A DNA stretch of 64,000 nt from Asterella californica. Lineage: Eukaryota; Streptophyta; Marchantiopsida; Marchantiales; Aytoniaceae. Below are positions 1-10,862 of the stretch, one piece after another. The position numbers were made by a program, and so were the translations under genes. Each line of letters starts with the position of its first letter. The stretch's first letter is position 1. The notes beneath the pieces are model-generated. The model was not told where the DNA came from and did no database searches. It was given only the letters and a program-made list of their open reading frames with translations. Where the stretch lies: positions 4,650,001 to 4,714,000 of the forward strand of contig JAYKYS010000018.1 in assembly GCA_036924285.1 (NCBI GenBank). Direction: 5' to 3'.

Positions 1-933
1 CAAGCCCGTGGAACGCAGGAAAACTCGGGCGAATTTGAAGAGCATGGCTTTTTGGCGGAGCATGGCGCCCCCGATTGCAGCTGCGCATGCGGTCGTATGT
101 CGTACGGCCATGGTAGAGATTATCTCTACTTGATCCTTATGCCTCGCGCAATCGAGGAGGAGAAGGGGAAGAGGAGGCGGCTGAGCAGGCTGTCGTCAGG
201 AGACCGAGGTAATGATAGACCGGCCAGACCACTGTCTCTCTCTAGCTCAGCTCAGTGTCAGCTGAAGCTTTTGTGTTCTAGATGCGTCCTCCTTTCAGGA
301 AAATACGACCAAATTCCGGTATGCTGTAAGAGCATCCCCTCGTGGATATGTGAGTTGCTCGATAAGAGAGTAGTAGTCGAGTCTTCTAAGTGAAAGTGAC
401 TCGAGTAGAGTAGAGTACGAACGGGCGAACAGACCTTTTCCTGCTTCTATTTTGTAAATATCAGTACGAAGAAGTGATGGTACTTTCTCACTAAAATTCT
501 GCTGAGATCTGTTTGTTGTGCGTCTATTCCGCAGAAAGAAGTTCCAAGTTTATTCAAGGAAGTACAGATCATGTTTTTGTTTGGTAATGGAGCAAAATTG
601 GAATTTCGCTTGAAAATCTCCAACTGTTTCTCACAACGAGAGACAATATGCAAGCACTCCTTGACTGAACTTGAGAATCCACAAACGACAGTGAAAAGCT
701 CAAACGCGGACGATGTAACAAGTAACTAATAATGCTAAAATCTGGAGATTCGTAATGGAGTAACTTAATTCGTAATAAAATCTGCAACTTGACTGGACGT
801 ACTCACCCTACTCATAGACTACCTGAACTCCTCCATGTCAACTTCACGTTACAGGTATGTACTTACATCTCTTCCTACCACTTTTCTATTTCCTTTGCTG
901 ATCGTGTTCTTCTTTTCTCTATTATTGTTAGTT
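1..933. other. Gene-free left flank
   Basis: I see no supportable gene here. Short open frames exist on both strands but none has a recognisable domain or biased composition. The stretch ends at the copia insertion site, where bases 934-938 (GGTTC) form the left target site. Confidence 0.5.
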
Positions 934-938
934 GGTTC

Positions 939-1244
939 TGTTAAGGATTTAGCAAACCATTCTTCACAGAGAAAATCTCGGATCAAGAATAGAGTAATCA
1001 CGAGTAGTGCACATGATATCTACCTAGTCCAAATCTCCAGGCACGTGGACCTACCCAGTCCAGATCTCCAAGCACGTGGACGCAGGCTCGCACATGGAGG
1101 CCAGTCAGGATGCGCACAGGAGATCTGGATAAGGTGGCCTGTAACTCACATCTGATCTTAGTCAGTCTATGTATTTAACCTCATCGTACGATGAGACACA
1201 CACACTTTGGTAAAACATCTGTTCATGATTCATTACTTTGCACA
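939..1244 (+). repeat. Left (5') LTR, 306 bp
   Basis: It begins TGTTAAGG and ends TTGCACA next to the primer site. Against the right LTR it carries a 31-bp tandem duplication (1020-1050 and 1051-1081) and about 24 extra bases around 1177-1202, which include the 16-bp perfect palindrome CTCATCGTACGATGAG at 1180-1195. Each 31-bp unit contains a CACGTG G-box core. A TATA-like GTATTTAA lies near 1170. Confidence 0.93.
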
Positions 1245-1256
1245 TGGTATCAGAGC
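1245..1256 (+). other. Primer-binding site, tRNA-iMet type
   Basis: TGGTATCAGAGC directly follows the left LTR. It is complementary to the 3' end of plant initiator tRNA-Met, the standard primer for minus-strand synthesis in plant copia elements. Confidence 0.95.
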
Positions 1257-1417
1257 GAAGTCCAAGACTGTAGACCCTAGTGAGATAGCATTTCACGAGT
1301 CTGAAGAAGGGATTCCATCATCACGAATCCAAACCTGTTACAGTAGCAGACCGTTCGGTTCACAATAGCTTCCGCATACAGAAGGTCCACTGTGGAAAAG
1401 GGCATTCACGATGCAAA

Positions 1418-1801
1418 ATGTCTGGCAGTGGATTCAGACCATCACCTCCCGTATTCTCCGGTGATGGGTTTGGAATTTGGAAGAAGAAGTTGACCCTTAT
1501 CCTCAAAGGAGAAGGTCTGTACGGCGTTACATCCGGGATCGAGAAGAAACCAGACATCACCAAATGTAGTCCCAAGGAGCTGGAGATCTGGCAGATCAAA
1601 GATGACAAAGCTTCTTACATCGTAGGCTTGAGCTTGAAGGAGGAGATCCTACTCGAGGCAGATTGCTCATCCAGCTCTATCCTTTGGGATGGTCTGGTAG
1701 CGAGATACGAAAAGAAGTCAGAGGTGGAGATCCTTCACCTTCACCATCAACTCGAGAAACTTAAGCTTTCTGACGGGGAAAATCTCAGAGAGCACATCTA
1801 G
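1418..1801 (+). pseudogene. copia gag, N-terminal part, ended by a premature TAG
   Basis: This 127-codon segment starts MSGSGFRPSPPVFSGDGFGIW, which resembles the start of copia Gag proteins (F.GDG..IWK..L). It continues with a Gag-like helical region ending EKLKLSDGENLREHI. The TAG at 1799-1801 is in the same frame as the following 709-codon segment, so a single base change interrupts one long gag-pol frame. A CAG-to-TAG change fits deamination of a methylated cytosine in CHG context; that cause is inferred. An unnoticed suppression mechanism is possible but there is no evidence for one. Confidence 0.85.
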
Positions 1802-3934
1802 CGCATGAAGGACATATACAATCAGCTCTCCGCTGCAGGAGACGTGTACAAAGTGAGCATTGAGCAGCAGAAACTAAAGTTATATCAGTCCTTGCCATCC
1901 ACATGGCATGCATTCAAAAGCACTCTCATGGCAACCAAATCACTTACGTGGGAAGAGGTCGTCACCGCACTGCTCGAGGAACAAACCATGAGGATCGACT
2001 CAGGGATCGACCAGGAGGGGAACTTGGCACTATACTCAAGCTCTCAGAACGACAGAAGGAAGAACGTCTCTGGCCCATCCAAAACCTTTCGAAGAAAAGG
2101 ACCTTGCCACTATTGCAAGATTGATGGTCATCACGAGTTTGAATGCCGGAGGAAACTTGCTGACCTTGTCCTCGAGAAGGAAAAATGGAGTAGAGTCAAC
2201 GTCAACCTGACCACTAACACAGCCGAAGTAGAACCTATGGAACATCCAATCAAAGCCAAGATGTTCACAGTCCTAGAAACTACCACACAGGAGCAGATCA
2301 GCGCGACCACATCAAGCCCTCATCAATGCCGTGAAGACAACAAAAGAACAATCCTGGACTCCGGAGCCACCCAACACATGACGTTCCACGATGATTGGCT
2401 CAGTTCTTACAAATTGTGCCCAAATTCGAGATCAGTGCAGCTTGGGGATGACACGGAACAACAAATTCTTGGCAGCGGCACAATTCAGATCCCAGGTGCA
2501 ATCGACAAGATGAGAAAACTCCACGACGTACTACATGTCCCATGTCTGAAAAAGGATCTCCTCTCAGTAGCACGCATCATTGACTTAGGAGCTACGGTAG
2601 AATTCAATTCCAAAGGATTCACCGTGAGAGAACAAGGAACTGATCAGATCCTTACTCGTGGAAGGAGAGAAGGACACCTCTATTTCCTTGATAGTACAGA
2701 TGCTGCCGATAGTTCGTACTTGACCACGACCGATGATAGCTCACTAGATAGGTGGCACAAACGCTTTGTTCATGTCAACTATGATACACTACGTGACATG
2801 TCCAAAAGGAAGATAGTTAACGGTTTAGAAATAGAAAATAGCCGTACCACAAAGATCTGCGAAGCTTGCTTACTTGGAAAGCAACACCGGAAACCTTTCA
2901 CTGACATCAGCACGAGAGCGAGGGAGATACTCGAACTCGTTCACACCGACCTTTGCGGACTAATGCAAGTCCCGTCTATCGGCGGCTCAAGGTACTTCCT
3001 CATATTCGTGGATGATTTCAGTCGGCGCACTGTTGTCTATTTTCTACATTCTAAGGATGAAACATTTGATTGCTTTAGGGACTTCAAGTCCATGGCCGAA
3101 AAACAAAGTGGAAAGCAGATCAAAAGACTTCGTTCAGACAACGGGGGAGAATACACCAACAAGGCGTTCAACGATTTTTGTCGGCGTGAAGGAATAGAAC
3201 GACAATTCACTTTGCCTTACAGCCCACAACAAAACGGTGTGTCCGAGAGAAAGAACAGGAGTATCACCAACGCCGCCAGGGTCATACTAGCACAAGCAGG
3301 ACTGCCAAAGAGGTTTTGGGCAGAAGCAGTCGCAACCGCCGTGTACGTTCAAAATCGCACATCTACCTCCGCCGTGGAAGAAATAACACCCGAAGAGGTC
3401 TGGACGGGAATACGGTCTAATGTGTCACACTTGAGAGCGTTTGGATGCACAACGTACACCCACATCCCTGCAGAAAAGGTCAAAAAACTTGACAACAGAA
3501 GTTTCAAGACCTTCTTCGTGGGCTATGCGCTCGAGGCAAAGGGCTACAAGCTTTGGGACCCTACCACCAACAAATTCGTGCTCAGCAGAGACGTCACTTT
3601 CAATGAGGCAGAATTCTACTCCACGCATGATGACAATGAGTTTCTAACTCAAAACTCTGACCAAAACCCAAGTTTTTTCCCACTTGCTGATGATCTCTCA
3701 TCAGAAGCAGGCACCACAGATGAAGAACCATCAGAGTCCACGATGGAAGGGCACAGATCAACTCATCATGCGGATAGTCTCCACCCTGTAGAGGATGGAA
3801 GTCACCCGTGTTCAACCACCGGCATCGCACGGCAGACCATGACCACGGCATCGCACGGCAGACCATCGACACCACATGTCCCGCTGTTCCGAACCGAAGA
3901 ACTTTGCCTGCTCGAGTACGGAGACCGAGCATGA
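1802..3934 (+). pseudogene. copia gag (C-term) - protease - integrase
   Basis: Reading from the Met at 1805, the domains come in order. A CCHC zinc knuckle (C-x2-C-x4-H-x4-C, CHYCKIDGHHEFEC) is at residues about 101-114. An aspartic protease motif, LDSGATQHM, is near residue 185. The integrase zinc-binding region starts WHKRFVHV near 317. The integrase core has D in HTDLCG (about 381), D in RSDNGGEY (445) and E in VSERKN (481), a D-D-35-E arrangement. GKQ and C-terminal integrase elements follow. The frame ends at TGA 3932-3934, downstream of the 26-bp duplication, where the true continuation is in another frame. All catalytic residues are present, so loss of function comes from the stop and the shift, not from active-site decay. 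Confidence 0.93.
3821..3866 (+). repeat. 26-bp tandem duplication that shifts the pol frame
   Basis: GGCATCGCACGGCAGACCAT occurs at 3821-3840 and again at 3847-3866, with a 26-bp period. Twenty-six is 2 modulo 3. The upstream coding frame (phase of 1805) and the downstream RT frame (phase of 3867-5574) differ by exactly this amount, so the duplication alone explains the break between integrase and RT. Confidence 0.88.
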
Positions 3935-5574
3935 AGATCCTACAGAACGCTCAAATGAATCTCACAGGAACGATGGAAGTAGAGGAGGAAAGCAAAGTCT
4001 CCAACTTGAGCATCACCCCGGAGAACTACGACGAGGCTGTTAGCAGCAATGACGCTCATCATTGGGAGATGGCGATGCAAGAAGAATACGATTCTCTGAT
4101 TAAGAATCACACCTGGAACCTGGTGCAACTCCCCACCGGAAGGAAAGTGGTGGGATGTCGCTGGACCTACAAGATCAAGTATGACGGGGAAGGAAAACTA
4201 CAGAGGTACAAAGCACGCCTTGTAGCTAAGGGGTATTCACAAGTCCAGGGGCTGGACTACTTGGAGACTTTTTCACCAGTCGTCAAACTCACGAGCGTAC
4301 GAGCCATTCTGGCCCTAGCCGCTCATTATGATTGGGAACTTCATCACATGGATGTATGCACTGCTTTCTTGAATGGAGACTTGCAAGAAGAAGTGTACAT
4401 GTCTCAACCAGAAGGATTTCAGCAAAGCAGAAATCTGGTCTGCAGATTACGTAAGTCAATCTATGGCTTAAAGCAGGCATCGCGCGTTTGGTACAAGGAG
4501 ATGGATGGTTTTCTGAAGGAAGAAAGATTCAACCCACTTGGATCCGATGGCAACGTCTATTGTCTCAGAGTAGACCAGGCAATCACACTACTCGCCTTGT
4601 ACGTTGATGATTTGATTATAGCTTCCTCATGTCCGAGTCATCTAGGAGCAGTGAAAGGCAGATTGGCAGCACGGTTCGAAATGAAAGACTGTGGAGAACT
4701 CTCATTTTTTCTCGGTTGGCTCATCACGAGAAACAAATCAAGCAGGAAACTCCACATCAGCCAAGGTGCCTACGTACAACAGATCTTGCACAGATATGGA
4801 TTGGAGAACTCCAACAGCGTTGCAACTCCCATGGAACCACGTACTCAGATCCACAGCTCTAATGATGATCATCTTGAAGAGACTCATGAGGATTTCCCCT
4901 TCAACAGTCTAATCGGTAGCCTCATGTACATCATGATATGTTCTCGTCCGGACATCGCCTTTCCGGTCATTGGGTTAAGTCAATTTGTCTCAAAACCAAA
5001 TGCCTCCCACTGGGCTCAGGCTAAACGTATCCTCCGATACTTGAAGGGCACATACGACTTCGGAATACTCTACCACGGAAGCACCCAGAGCCTAGAGATG
5101 CAAGTATTCACGGATGCGGATTGGGCAGGCGACGAGGAAACAAGACGATCCACCTCTGGTTTCTGTTTCTCTGTCTGCGGAGGAGCCATAAGCTGGCTCA
5201 GTAAGAAACAAAAGGTTGTAGCACTGTCTTCCACTGAGGCGGAGTACATCGCAGCATCAACAGCAGCACGGGAGATAGTGTGGATTAAGAACCTACTGTC
5301 TGACATCGGAGAGAACATGAACGGTCCAACCGTGCTGAAATGCGACAACCAAAGCACAATATCTCTCTGTAAAAACCCAGTCTTACATTCCCGTAGCAAG
5401 CACATAGGGATCCAATATCATTTTGTCAGAGACATGTTTGAATCTGGTACGCTAATGTTAGAATATATCCCAAGCATATCCATGGTAGCAGACACCTTTA
5501 CGAAAGCTTTGTCTCGAGAGAGATTCCTCTCATGTCGAACTCAGCTTGGTGTTATAAGTAGAAAATTGGTTTGA
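3867..5574 (+). pseudogene. copia reverse transcriptase - RNase H
   Basis: The segment has the copia RT start (W..AM..EYDSLIKNHTWNLV), the KARLVAKGYSQ block, the catalytic YVDD box at 4600-4611, and the H...AKRILRYLKG block. RNase H follows, with DADWAGDEETRRSTSGF near 5113 and STEAEYIA near 5230. Translation ends at TGA 5572-5574, which overlaps the polypurine tract, as is normal for copia. It is open and looks catalytically intact but is out of frame with the upstream part because of the 26-bp duplication. It has no start codon of its own in a sensible position, so it is best called part of a broken polyprotein. Confidence 0.93.
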
Positions 5575-5581
5575 GGGGGAA
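5571..5581 (+). other. Polypurine tract
   Basis: TTGAGGGGGAA lies immediately before TGTTAAGG of the right LTR. It is the expected primer for plus-strand synthesis. Confidence 0.88.
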
Positions 5582-5832
5582 TGTTAAGGATTTAGCAAAC
5601 CATTCTTCACAGAGAAAATCTCGGATCAAGAATAGAGTAATCACGAGTAGTGCACATGATATCTACCCAGTCCAGATCTCCAGGCACGCGGACGCAGGCT
5701 CGCACATGGAGGCCAGTCAGGATGCGCACAGGAGATCTGGATAAGGTGGCCCGTAACTCACATCTGATCTTAGTCAGACTATGTATTTAAAACTTTGGTA
5801 AAACATCTGTTCATGATTCAATATTTTGCACA
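5582..5832 (+). repeat. Right (3') LTR, 251 bp
   Basis: It is the same sequence as the left LTR but carries one copy of the 31-bp unit and lacks about 24 bp with the palindrome. In its single copy the G-box has decayed from CACGTG to CACGCG. It ends GCACA, followed by GGTTT. Confidence 0.93.
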
Positions 5833-6040
5833 GGTTTAAGATTACAGAAGATTGATTGATTCGCGCGCAGTAACTCTGGTACAGATAGTCTGTAAAATCC
5901 CCAAAAGTTCTAGAAAGGAGAGGAGTTTAGCTCTAATAAGCTCCAAACTCCTCTTAGACAAAGGTACTAGAGTTTGAATAAAATGATAAATGTTATACCT
6001 TTCGCTTGGAGTCTATTCGGACAATGCGAATGTCAGTTGA

Positions 6041-6207
6041 GTCTACCACAGAGAGACTCCGAACCAGAAATTTCGATAACAATTTGTAACGGCGAGACTC
6101 GAATCAGAGAGACTCGAACCAAAACCTTCGATAACAATTTGTAACGGTGTATCATGTGAATCTATCACAACGAGATTTGTACCAGAAACTTCGATAACAA
6201 TTTGTGG
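6041..6207 (+). repeat. Three degenerate tandem copies (55-63 bp)
   Basis: The phrase TTCGATAACAATTTGT recurs starting at 6072, 6127 and 6190, each time preceded by a variant of GAGACTCGAACCAGAAAC. The spacing of 55 and 63 bp marks a small, diverged tandem repeat. Confidence 0.75.
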
Positions 6208-6814
6208 CGCATGCACCGGTAGCAATATACACCAGCAAAACCCTGACTCTTTTCTTTTCTGTCATAACGGTATGCAAGATGAAAGGAATAAGTATACACA
6301 GTCTGCCTTGGAAAACTCAATCCATCTCTAAGTAGCTTACGTTCTTACTCCCAGGGTCTTGAAAGCATATTTCGGAAAGCTACTGTCTTGTCGTAGGGGC
6401 CACTTATATTAGCAGTTGCAAATGGTTTCACAGTTAGAGTTAATTCAGTTGAACTTTTACACAGTTTGAAAAAGTGAGGTCTAGACAGTTGAAGATATTC
6501 GTAACATCTTTCCGGTCCATTCTAGTCAGAGATGACGCTAGGAGATTGGTTGTCGTCACTACAAGACTAGGTTTTGTAACTGGGTAGTATACAAATAAAT
6601 TAATGTCATTGGTACTATGTTCGTTTTGTGATATCAGTAAGTATGTAAATACCATCTATAAATTTCAGAATAAAATCAAAACCGAAATCGAACTTTTTAG
6701 GAGATTTTAAATTAGGATAGCGAGATTAGAAATCCGGACATAACCCATAACGCAAGAGTATACCAATGCGATTCAGAAAGTACAAATCCAATATCCTACC
6801 ACCAAATATACTAT

Positions 6815-6876
6815 AATTTAATTTATTAATTTAATCTTACCTTCCCTGGTAAAATTAGTAATTAATAAATTAAATT
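6815..6876. repeat. AT-rich foldback (17-bp arms)
   Basis: AATTTAATTTATTAATT at 6815-6831 is perfectly complementary to AATTAATAAATTAAATT at 6860-6876. The loop has a second weak pairing (CTTACC with GGTAA). It could be a small MITE-like foldback, but no target-site duplication is evident and AT richness raises the chance of coincidence. Confidence 0.45.
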
Positions 6877-7629
6877 CGTGAATATATCTCCCGCATCTGA
6901 ACATTCAGGACTCTATGACCTGACTGGGAACTGGACTTGTGGGAAGGAGTTCGACTTCGGCCGGACCTTGATGTTTTTTGCGGTCACCTTCAGAGGTGCT
7001 CACAGGAAAATGCCGTGGGTGTTTTTTATTGAATCTTCAATTGTTTCGTCTGTTTGTTTTTGTGTAAAAATTTACTCTGTCAGAATATAATGTCAGACTA
7101 TTGAGGTGAAATAATCAATAAAAATGAATTTGTTTTCAGTTCAGAGGGCGTCCCAAAACGAACCACAATCCAATAAAACACTGTTCATGGAAAAGTTCTT
7201 GTCTTTTGTCTTTCATCCATCCCCTTAACATTTACATCCCCTAGTACATATATTCATCTTCACCGCACTCACGTTTCGCAGAAAGTGATTGTACTTTCCT
7301 TGGCTTTATTTTACTCCCAAAGAGAAGGTTTAATCCGATAAACAATGAAATCGAACGAGTATTGTTACTTGGTTCCATGTTGTAAATTTATGGTACAAGG
7401 TTAAATTGACATGTTCTTTAGGAATATTATTGTAGTTATGATAGAAGGTTTAATCCCAAATACAGTTCACACATGTTAACTTTTAGTTGCATTTTGTAAC
7501 TTATTGTATAGCTAATTTGATAAGTAGTTCAAGAATATTATAGGATTATTTTAATAAGATGAGTTTATGCCTTTCTTATGATAGATGATGTATTCCATTC
7601 ACTTGTATGTTTATCCGCCCTATGGATGA

Positions 7630-8285
7630 ATGTTTTTTTAAACCTCGAGTATGAATATAAAAGTATAGAAAAGAATATTCTTTTTTCTCTAATAGTGTTA
7701 TTTGAATTTTAAAAAGGATTCTCTTTAGCTCCAAGAACGTCCAAATCTTCTTCTAAACATTTCTCTCTCAATACTGAGTAGTTTGTGTTGAGATGAATCA
7801 TAACTTGTTAAGCTGGTGAACAACTTTGATTTGATTTTTTATTTCACAGATATCAAATTGGGATGATGAAGACACCAAAAGCATTTTTAGCATAACGGTT
7901 CAATTTCAAAAAACAAACCCAGAAAGCAAAGCTGAAAGTCTCTGAAAGCAAACTCGGAAAATAAAGTATTCTAGGTCACCCGGAGTACTTGTAGTAATAC
8001 TCGGGGTTTAAAGAGAGCATTTCTTGGAAAAATTGTAGTACTTCTAGTTTATATCAGAGAGTTTTATTTTTCTTAAACCCTCGTGCGGGTATAAAAACAG
8101 AAAAGATATTTTTTCCTCAGCGTGTATTTCAAGTTGCAGAAAATATCCTCTTTTGTTCCAATGAACCCTAAACCATCATGTTCACATTTCTCAATCAATA
8201 GTAATCACTTTTCTTTGAAGTGAATTACAAAATGTAATACTCGTTGAGAGTTTTGACTTCAAAGATTTCATTCTAGCATGAAAGG
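7630..8285 (+). repeat. Pair of diverged direct repeats, LTR-like
   Basis: Two stretches about 430 bp apart share the order AAACC(C)TCG...GGTATAAAA...GAAAA(G)ATATT, then a T-rich run, CTCTTT...CCAA, then ACATTTCTC.CAAT. The second copy has GGGTATAAAAACAGAAAAGA near 8089. The layout (TATA box, transcript start, T-rich tail) resembles the U3-R part of LTRs, but I see no primer site or coding region between them. They could equally be an old segmental duplication. Confidence 0.35.
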
Positions 8286-8413
8286 TTTATCATGATAAGG
8301 ATTGCTGCTTAAGGGGCTAATAGAACGAACCCGAAAAATTGAAGTTCTGTTCTTACAAGGAGTACTTCCAGAGACACTTGGGTTTAACTAGTGTTCTTTT
8401 GAGAGAGGATATT

Positions 8414-8445
8414 CACCCATGTACACTTCAAAGTGTACATGGGTG
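8414..8445. repeat. Perfect hairpin, 15-bp arms, 2-nt spacer
   Basis: CACCCATGTACACTT (8414-8428) is followed by CA and its exact reverse complement (8431-8445). The core GTACACTT/AAGTGTAC recurs as a palindrome at 40074-40095. Confidence 0.8.
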
Positions 8446-9555
8446 TACATTAATTAATTTTCTATGGAAACGGCGCAGTTTTACAATCAGTACCTCTGAC
8501 TTATTCTCCCAACAACACATCAGCCCAGACTCCACGTATGGGTTATATTTTGATGAGTTGGTTACTCCGAGACTGGTTAACATATATTTTTTATAAATTA
8601 ATTTAAATTTAATGATTTATTATAATATATTTTTATAACATTTAGACGTTTTCTGACAAGAAAAAACGAAATTCACTATACAAGGCTGTGGGGAAGGATA
8701 TTAACTTGGTTATATCACTGTTGGTTATTCCCTCCAAGTTCAGTATACGAGAATCAATCGTTTGTAGGAATATGAACTTCTGTAGAATTCTGTAATCATC
8801 TTTTGGGACTATGCACTACAACTTGTGATATCAGGCAAAATACGTTCAGTGGCATCTCATGTCATCACCAACATATTCTAATTTAAAGAAAGCTTCCGAC
8901 AGAAACTATTGAGCTATTACTAGACTATAAAGGACTACTGTTAACTCCACCAAAACTACCATAAAATTCTAAAAATTTACAAACAGTTTTGAGGTGATTT
9001 ATCCTGCCTATATATCTTTTTCCGTCAGTTATCTGTCTTTCTTATTCTTTCTTATTACCCTTCTTGTGTATTGGCAGGGACTTTCAACTTTAGGAGGCAA
9101 AGAAAATATGAACGCAAGATGAACTTGGGAGAACTTTTGTTTTCTTTTCGTTATTCAAAAAATGTTAGTATTCTGTAGAAAGTCTATATTAAAATTCAAC
9201 AATTTGCTTGATGACCGCCTCAATAGTTTACTTGAGCTTGTTCACACCCCTCTTAACAATGTATTGCTTAATTATACCTTGACTGGTTATAGACCGTAAA
9301 ACTAATTATTTTGTTTTATGGTTCTTCATTTCACTACTTTTGACTGTGAATAGATATTTTTTTCATCCAAATGATCTAATAGTTAAGTATACGTCAGAAG
9401 ATATATGCTCGAAAGAATAATGTGTAAGGTCTGAAATATCATTAACGTAACAAAATGACTGGTTTCACAATCTATAGCCAATCTAGAGTGTAATCTCTTT
9501 ACATTCTTAAGAGAAGAGTGATAAAACAAATCTCTGTATTAAATATTAGTTAATT

Positions 9556-9577
9556 GATATATATATATATATATATT
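9556..9577. repeat. (AT)n microsatellite
   Basis: About ten uninterrupted AT dinucleotides. Confidence 0.9.
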
Positions 9578-10304
9578 CAACAATAAATGCCATAACTTCC
9601 ACTCATAACCCATAAAAAGAACGCGAGTCAATGCAATTCGAAACTACAAATGCGGAAGGATGCTCTTTTCTGATGTTCTTTCCCGATTTTCACAGTAGAC
9701 ATATAGCTATGCTACATAAACCAAAACCGTCTACTGCTAGAAAGACAAGATCCTGTAAGAGGGGTCTGATTAAGCTCGACTTTCGTATTGGTGGCTGATA
9801 AAGCAAAAAGTTGCAAGCAATTGCTCCGTTAGAGGTTACAGATCAAGCGTTACAGAATTTCAGCTTTCCTGTCATGAAATTTAGTATTCTCTCCTGCACA
9901 ACTGAATGCGAATGAAGAGTCGCAAGGTTTTGATAGCGAGGGTTTCTCAGAGCACCAGATACAGATTCCCATCAATTCCCCATCAACCAGGGCTGATGAG
10001 TAGAGTATGAATGTGGAATGTGAGGAGGACAGAAGAATAATTTCTGTGCGAGGAAACTGTATTGAGATTGCTTATGGATAACAACAGTAGCATCAGGCAG
10101 TAGTGGTACTCTGACTTCACTAGATTCGAACTACATATGACCTTGCGGTTGAGAGCGTGGGCCTTTCGCTGTTCAGTAGCACCATGCAGTTTGTACGAGA
10201 ACAATGTTGACCTGAAAATACTGCAAATGTCCCTGTTGTCATAAGAAGCAGAGGTTTCTTGCTTCATGCTCGGCTGAAATAAGGCAGAGCAGATATGATG
10301 ATTA

Positions 10305-10571
10305 GTGTCAAAATCTGAGAGCACTTGCGTAGGTGTCGCTGTTGCTCTGTGCCCGTGGCCTAGTATTCCTTGCGCGATCCATTCTCGACCTCCATTCTTG
10401 CTCCCTGATGTAGTGGCTTTTGTCGCAAGAAGACCTACGTACCTACTTAGGATCGCCAGACATCACGTCTGGTGTTGTAGGTGTCGGGGAAGACGGCGTA
10501 TGCTGCCTTATGAAATGATGGGGTCTTTCCATCCGTTGGCTATTCATTGCGTCGCGTGGTCCTCCTTATGA
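10305..10571 (+). pseudogene. Possible RT-retroelement fragment plus dispersed tail repeat
   Basis: The + strand frame contains VVAFVARRPTYLLRI (about 10410-10457). This resembles the block (VAF...C.ARRPSYLLRT) that I recall from the same RT family as the relic at 41.4-43.9 kb, which itself has ARRPDYLLRI there. Shortly downstream, 10513-10560 carries the dispersed repeat core GGCTATTCATTGCGTCGCGT. I read this as a truncated, decayed relic of the same family. The coding match is short, so the call is tentative. Confidence 0.4.
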
Positions 10572-10862
10572 AAGCCTTGTCTCAGTCTGGGCACTGAAGC
10601 GACATGCAGTCTTGTAAGCACTGCGCATGAGGCTAGTCAGGCTACAATATGCAGATTAGGGACCCAACGAGATCCTCTTAGGCTTGGGGAACGGAAGACT
10701 TCTTGCATCGCAAGAGCTGGGCGATATATCTTATGCAGTGAACAAGATCCGAGCTTGAGGCCTGGAGCATCAGTTGAATTCTAAGTACTCGCGTAGTAGT
10801 CAGAACCTTTTAGTGCTTTCTGATCGGGGAGAGTAGGTAAGTTCTAGTGTTCCGTTGGGGCT

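Larger units (their letters stand above)
939..5832 (+). mobile_element. Ty1/copia LTR retrotransposon, nearly complete but disabled
   Basis: The element has the full copia order: left LTR (939-1244), a tRNA-iMet primer-binding site directly after it, gag, protease, integrase, reverse transcriptase, RNase H, a polypurine tract and the right LTR (5582-5832). Integrase before RT is diagnostic of the copia superfamily. Both LTRs start TGTTAAGG and end GCACA. The flanks GGTTC (934-938) and GGTTT (5833-5837) match at 4 of 5 bases and probably are the target-site duplication. The reading frame is broken twice, by an in-frame TAG at 1799-1801 and by a 26-bp tandem duplication at 3821-3866 that shifts the frame. 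The LTRs differ by two length changes (31 and 24 bp) and several substitutions, so the insertion is moderately old. It cannot transpose on its own as read. Confidence 0.95.
5838..10300. other. AT-rich, gene-free stretch with decayed repeats
   Basis: I recognise no gene. The stretch holds a triplicated segment (6041-6207), an AT-rich foldback (6815-6876), two diverged direct repeats with TATA-like boxes (about 7630-7860 and 8070-8285), a 15-bp-arm hairpin (8414-8445) and an (AT)n microsatellite (about 9556-9577). Confidence 0.5.

Noticed and set aside
3808..3934. Programmed frameshift between copia integrase and RT
   Set aside because: No slippery site is needed: the 26-bp duplication accounts for the frame change exactly, and copia elements normally use one frame.
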